A DNA stretch of 64,000 bases from a bacterium D16-51. Its GTDB lineage: Bacteria; Bacillota; Clostridia; Lachnospirales; Lachnospiraceae. A program made the translations under genes and the position numbers. The stretch is from positions 41,061 to 105,060 of the forward strand of contig RAYE01000012.1 in assembly GCA_003612285.1 (NCBI GenBank), in the 5' to 3' direction. The notes below the pieces were generated by a model. The model made no database searches and was not told the origin of the DNA. It saw only the letters and a list, made by a program, of their open reading frames with translations. Position 1 is the stretch's first letter. Each line of letters starts with the position of its first letter. Below, in pieces: positions 61,732 to 64,000 of the stretch.

Positions 61732-62378
61732 TCTGCCATCGCGGCCGCCTCTTCTGACGGCTGCTTTAAATCTGGGACACAGATAACAGAGCAGCCAGCT
61801 TTTTTTGCTGCGCGGACGCCATTTTCTGAATCCTCCAGCACCACACATCCCGCAGGCTCTTGCCCAAGCTTTTTGCAGGCCAATAAAAAGATATCCGGCT
61901 CAGGCTTAGATTTTTCTACCATTTCCCCTCCGACAATCTCCTGAAAATACTGCAAAATCCCTGCGCTGTCTAAATAATGCTTTACCGCACTGCTATTTGT
62001 AGAAGAAGCCACTGCACATAAAATCCCCTGCTTAGAAAGATACCGGAGCACTTCCGGAATCTGCGGTTTTATCACAAGCCCAACAGTCTCTGCTACCATC
62101 CTTACCCGCTTTTCCACCTGTTTCCCCATCTCTAAAACAGGATAATCCTCCCCAAAATAAGAGCACATAATCTCTTCCAGCAGTTTTCCCCCGACGCCTA
62201 ATGTCTCACAATAAATCTTCTTTGTCAGCACATATCCATGCTCTTTCATAACAATCGCAAGCTGCTCCATAAAAAGGCGCTCTGTATCAAAAATCAGCCC
62301 ATCCATATCAAATATTGCCGCCTTTTTCCCGCTAAAATTCTTTACTGCAGCCAGCAAATCTCTTTCTTTTACCGCCAT
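61716..62378 (-). CDS. HAD family phosphatase, beta-phosphoglucomutase-like
   Basis: The protein has 220 residues from the ATG at 62378 (MAVKERDLLAAV, AAGGGGACGAT upstream). Motif I is IFDMDGLIFDTERL, motif II is CAVASSTNSSAV, and the C-terminal motif is VVLEDSENGVRAAKKAGCSV. A four-helix cap lies between I and II. It is a sugar-phosphate phosphatase or mutase; the substrate cannot be assigned. It follows the AraC gene by 63 bases, which may regulate it. Confidence 0.9.
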   Translation of the reverse strand: MAVKERDLLAAVKNFSGKKAAIFDMDGLIFDTERLFMEQLAIVMKEHGYVLTKKIYCETLGVGGKLLEEIMCSYFGEDYPVLEMGKQVEKRVRMVAETVGLVIKPQIPEVLRYLSKQGILCAVASSTNSSAVKHYLDSAGILQYFQEIVGGEMVEKSKPEPDIFLLACKKLGQEPAGCVVLEDSENGVRAAKKAGCSVICVPDLKQPSEEAAAMADYLVG

Positions 62379-62441
62379 ATCGTCCCCTTTCTGCGCATAA
62401 CATAACAACCGCTGTGTTACAGCATATTTTCCCAGCGCCCC

Positions 62442-63413
62442 TTAATAAGATACACTATTTCTGTACTCCTTCGGCGTACAGCCAATCGTCTTTAGAAATA
62501 CCTTATTAAAATAACTGATATTATTAAAACCGGTAAGGTTTGCAATTTCTCCGATTTTTTTATCTGTCTCCTGCAAAAAACGGCAGCTCTGCAAAATCCG
62601 GTACCGTAAAAGATACTGCATCGGGGACATTTTCATATTCTGCTTAAATACGCGGCAAAACTGCCCTTCACTCATTGGAATCATCTGAGCCAGCTCAGCA
62701 AGCGTAATCTCATAAGCATAGTTATCTTTCATATACTTTACAACAGGCGCCAGCCTCTCAAACGAAACATTTTCTTCTGACTCGCCCTTATGATTCTTTT
62801 TTCCATGATGGTACATCAGGTTCCAGACCATCAAAAGCCTGCTGCGGACTAACAGGCTGTATGGCTCTAGTTCATTTTCCGGACACTGCCCAATCTGCGC
62901 CAGCCAGAAAACAACCTCTTGCTGCCACGAAAGCTCTGTCTTTGGATATCCTGCAAAAAACTCACCCAAACCACATTTTTTCTCCGATACCTCTGGCAAT
63001 TCCCGATGCCGGGCATATTTGCTGTCCGCCGGCAAAAATTCCTCTAAAAGATATTTTCCATTTAAAACCGGCCGAATATATTTTTTTGCAAAACTGCTAT
63101 GGATATCATCTTCTAAAACTTCATACGAAAACACAACAGCAAAAAAAGAACAGGCATGTCCATCCACTGTCTTTGCAGAATGCAGTAAATTGGAATTAAT
63201 AAACACGCCGTCCCCTGCCCCAAGCTCATAATCCCTGCCTTCGATGGTAAAAACAACCCTGCCCTCTGTCAATATAAGAAATTCAAATTCCTGATGCCAG
63301 TGCAGGTAAAAAATAACCTCCGTCCCCTCTGGATATTCAACTTTGTGCAACCCCACTGGCAACTCTACCGTACCATGACGCCGCTTCTCTTCAAACTCTT
63401 TCTTGCTGCCCAC
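62442..63413 (-). CDS. AraC family regulator with a cupin sensor domain
   Basis: The protein has 323 residues. The N-terminal cupin is seen at YLHWHQEFEFLILTEGRVVF and GAGDGVFINSNLLHSA. The C-terminal double helix-turn-helix is ITLAELAQMIPMSEGQFCRV, FKQNMKMSPMQYLLRYRIL and TGFNNISYFNKVFLKTIG. Such regulators usually respond to a sugar. The start is a GTG at 63413 behind GGGAGGAAAGGCC. The HAD gene downstream is a candidate target. Confidence 0.9.
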   Translation of the reverse strand: MGSKKEFEEKRRHGTVELPVGLHKVEYPEGTEVIFYLHWHQEFEFLILTEGRVVFTIEGRDYELGAGDGVFINSNLLHSAKTVDGHACSFFAVVFSYEVLEDDIHSSFAKKYIRPVLNGKYLLEEFLPADSKYARHRELPEVSEKKCGLGEFFAGYPKTELSWQQEVVFWLAQIGQCPENELEPYSLLVRSRLLMVWNLMYHHGKKNHKGESEENVSFERLAPVVKYMKDNYAYEITLAELAQMIPMSEGQFCRVFKQNMKMSPMQYLLRYRILQSCRFLQETDKKIGEIANLTGFNNISYFNKVFLKTIGCTPKEYRNSVSY

Positions 63414-63580
63414 GGCCTTTCCTCCCTAGTAACAAATATCCAGATAATACAAGATACGGCTATCTGATACAACTCATATCAAAAACCGCTCAAAGAAAAT
63501 CTGTTTCTGACTATGGTATCAAATAACCATATAATTTGCAAGTAAATTCATTTTATTTTCAGGGGGAACAGTATTACTCC

Positions 63581-64000
63581 GTTACTTTTCACGGCCAGTT
63601 CTTCCAAAGTCGGACAGATAATATATAGTTCCCCTATTTTTTTCATGGAATTCCTTATGGGAAAGCTTTAGGTTTTCTATATTTTCTGCAAAAAGGCGGA
63701 AGTCCCGCTTTGCTTTCAAGTGACAAAAATTATAGAAGACATTGCTTTCCGGGCAATCCTACGCTCTTAAGAATTGCTATTGCTTTTTGCTTCCGGCTTT
63801 GATTAGCGCGCCCACTGCCAAAACTCGCCGGAAACAACGATTTCATGATATTCCGGGCGGGGCTTCAGAATACGTTGGTACTTGTGCCTGGGACGGATGT
63901 TTTAACATCCGCCCCAGACACTATGTACCTACGTATTCTGTGCAGCGGGAGCGTACCGCCCGGAATATCCATGAAACTCTGTTGTTCCGGCTCAGACAGT
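63581..64000. mobile_element. Large palindromic element, copy 3, cut by the window end
   Basis: The left end is GTTACTTTTCACGGCC. From about 63720 the sequence is nearly identical to the inner core of copy 1 for about 270 bases (TGACAAAAATTATAGAAGAC onward, through the centre CGGATGTT/AACATCCG). The outer arm (63597-63715) differs strongly from copy 1. A 2-base deletion (TACCTACG against TACCATTACG) would shift any reading frame. The right half lies outside the window. Confidence 0.75.

Overview
The window looks like chromosomal DNA of an anaerobic, gut-type Lachnospiraceae bacterium (class Clostridia). This rests on family content and gene order: IreB-RuvX-DUF1292-MltG-TrmR-TrhP order as in Bacillota, HydF, a DUF3881 protein, DUF3784/SdpI membrane proteins, BspA-like surface proteins, AGGAGG-type ribosome sites and moderately AT-rich DNA. 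Most genes lie on the minus strand. I see no tRNA, rRNA, CRISPR array, prophage or intact insertion sequence with a transposase.

Layout. 0-1.5 kb: cut-off secreted protein and a sigma/anti-sigma pair whose sigma gene has an in-frame stop. 1.5-3 kb: GH29 fucosidase. 3-9 kb: conserved block trhP, trmR, mltG-like, ylbF, RNase J, DUF1292, ruvX, ireB. 9.3-9.7 kb: a small type I toxin-antitoxin locus. 9.7-14.8 kb: RNA modification genes mtaB, thiI, cysteine desulfurase and rsmE, with an HPr-like gene. 15-20.4 kb: FliD-like orphan, YgiQ-type radical SAM protein, HAD phosphatase, aldose epimerase. 20.5-25 kb: accessory region with a 688-bp palindromic element, a tandem three-hairpin array before a phosphodiesterase gene, an orphan Imm33-type gene between direct repeats, and XRE, hydrolase and TetR genes. 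25-29 kb: two secreted surface proteins. 29-34 kb: lipid operon (PAP2, LPG-synthase-type membrane protein, PssA, Psd) followed by an Orn/Lys/Arg decarboxylase. 34-40 kb: rarA, then degV-proA-hydF-yigZ. 40.5-42.1 kb: an intact ECF sigma/anti-sigma pair. 43-46.5 kb: DUF3881 and a class A PBP with a degenerate transpeptidase site. 46.6-53 kb: purA, HD-GYP protein, purB, purF, purC. 53-57.6 kb: GH3 lipoprotein, Cys/Gly-rich small protein, aroC, trpS. 57.8-59.6 kb: PadR operon of membrane proteins. 59.7-61.7 kb: three unknown genes. 61.7-63.4 kb: HAD phosphatase and AraC regulator.

The most unusual signal is a dispersed non-coding element family with termini GTTACTATTCACGG...CCGTGAATAGTAAC. It occurs as about 690-bp near-palindromes (20548-21235, 42222-42879 and one cut by the window end at 63581), as a 188-bp two-hairpin form (30669-30856), and as minimal 36-bp and perhaps 27-bp forms. 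The 188-bp and 36-bp copies have perfect 8-bp target duplications, and the 688-bp copy a 7/8 match. This looks like a MITE-like family moved in trans. In the large copies both arms have changed together, which suggests that a very long stem-loop is preserved. The 188-bp copy sits exactly between psd and the decarboxylase gene and supplies part of the psd stop codon.

Functionally, several genes act together in RNA modification and decay: wobble uridine hydroxylation and methylation (TrhP, TrmR), ms2t6A (MtaB), s4U (ThiI with its desulfurase), m3U1498 (RsmE) and RNase J. Phosphatidylethanolamine synthesis (PssA, Psd) and purine synthesis are also represented.
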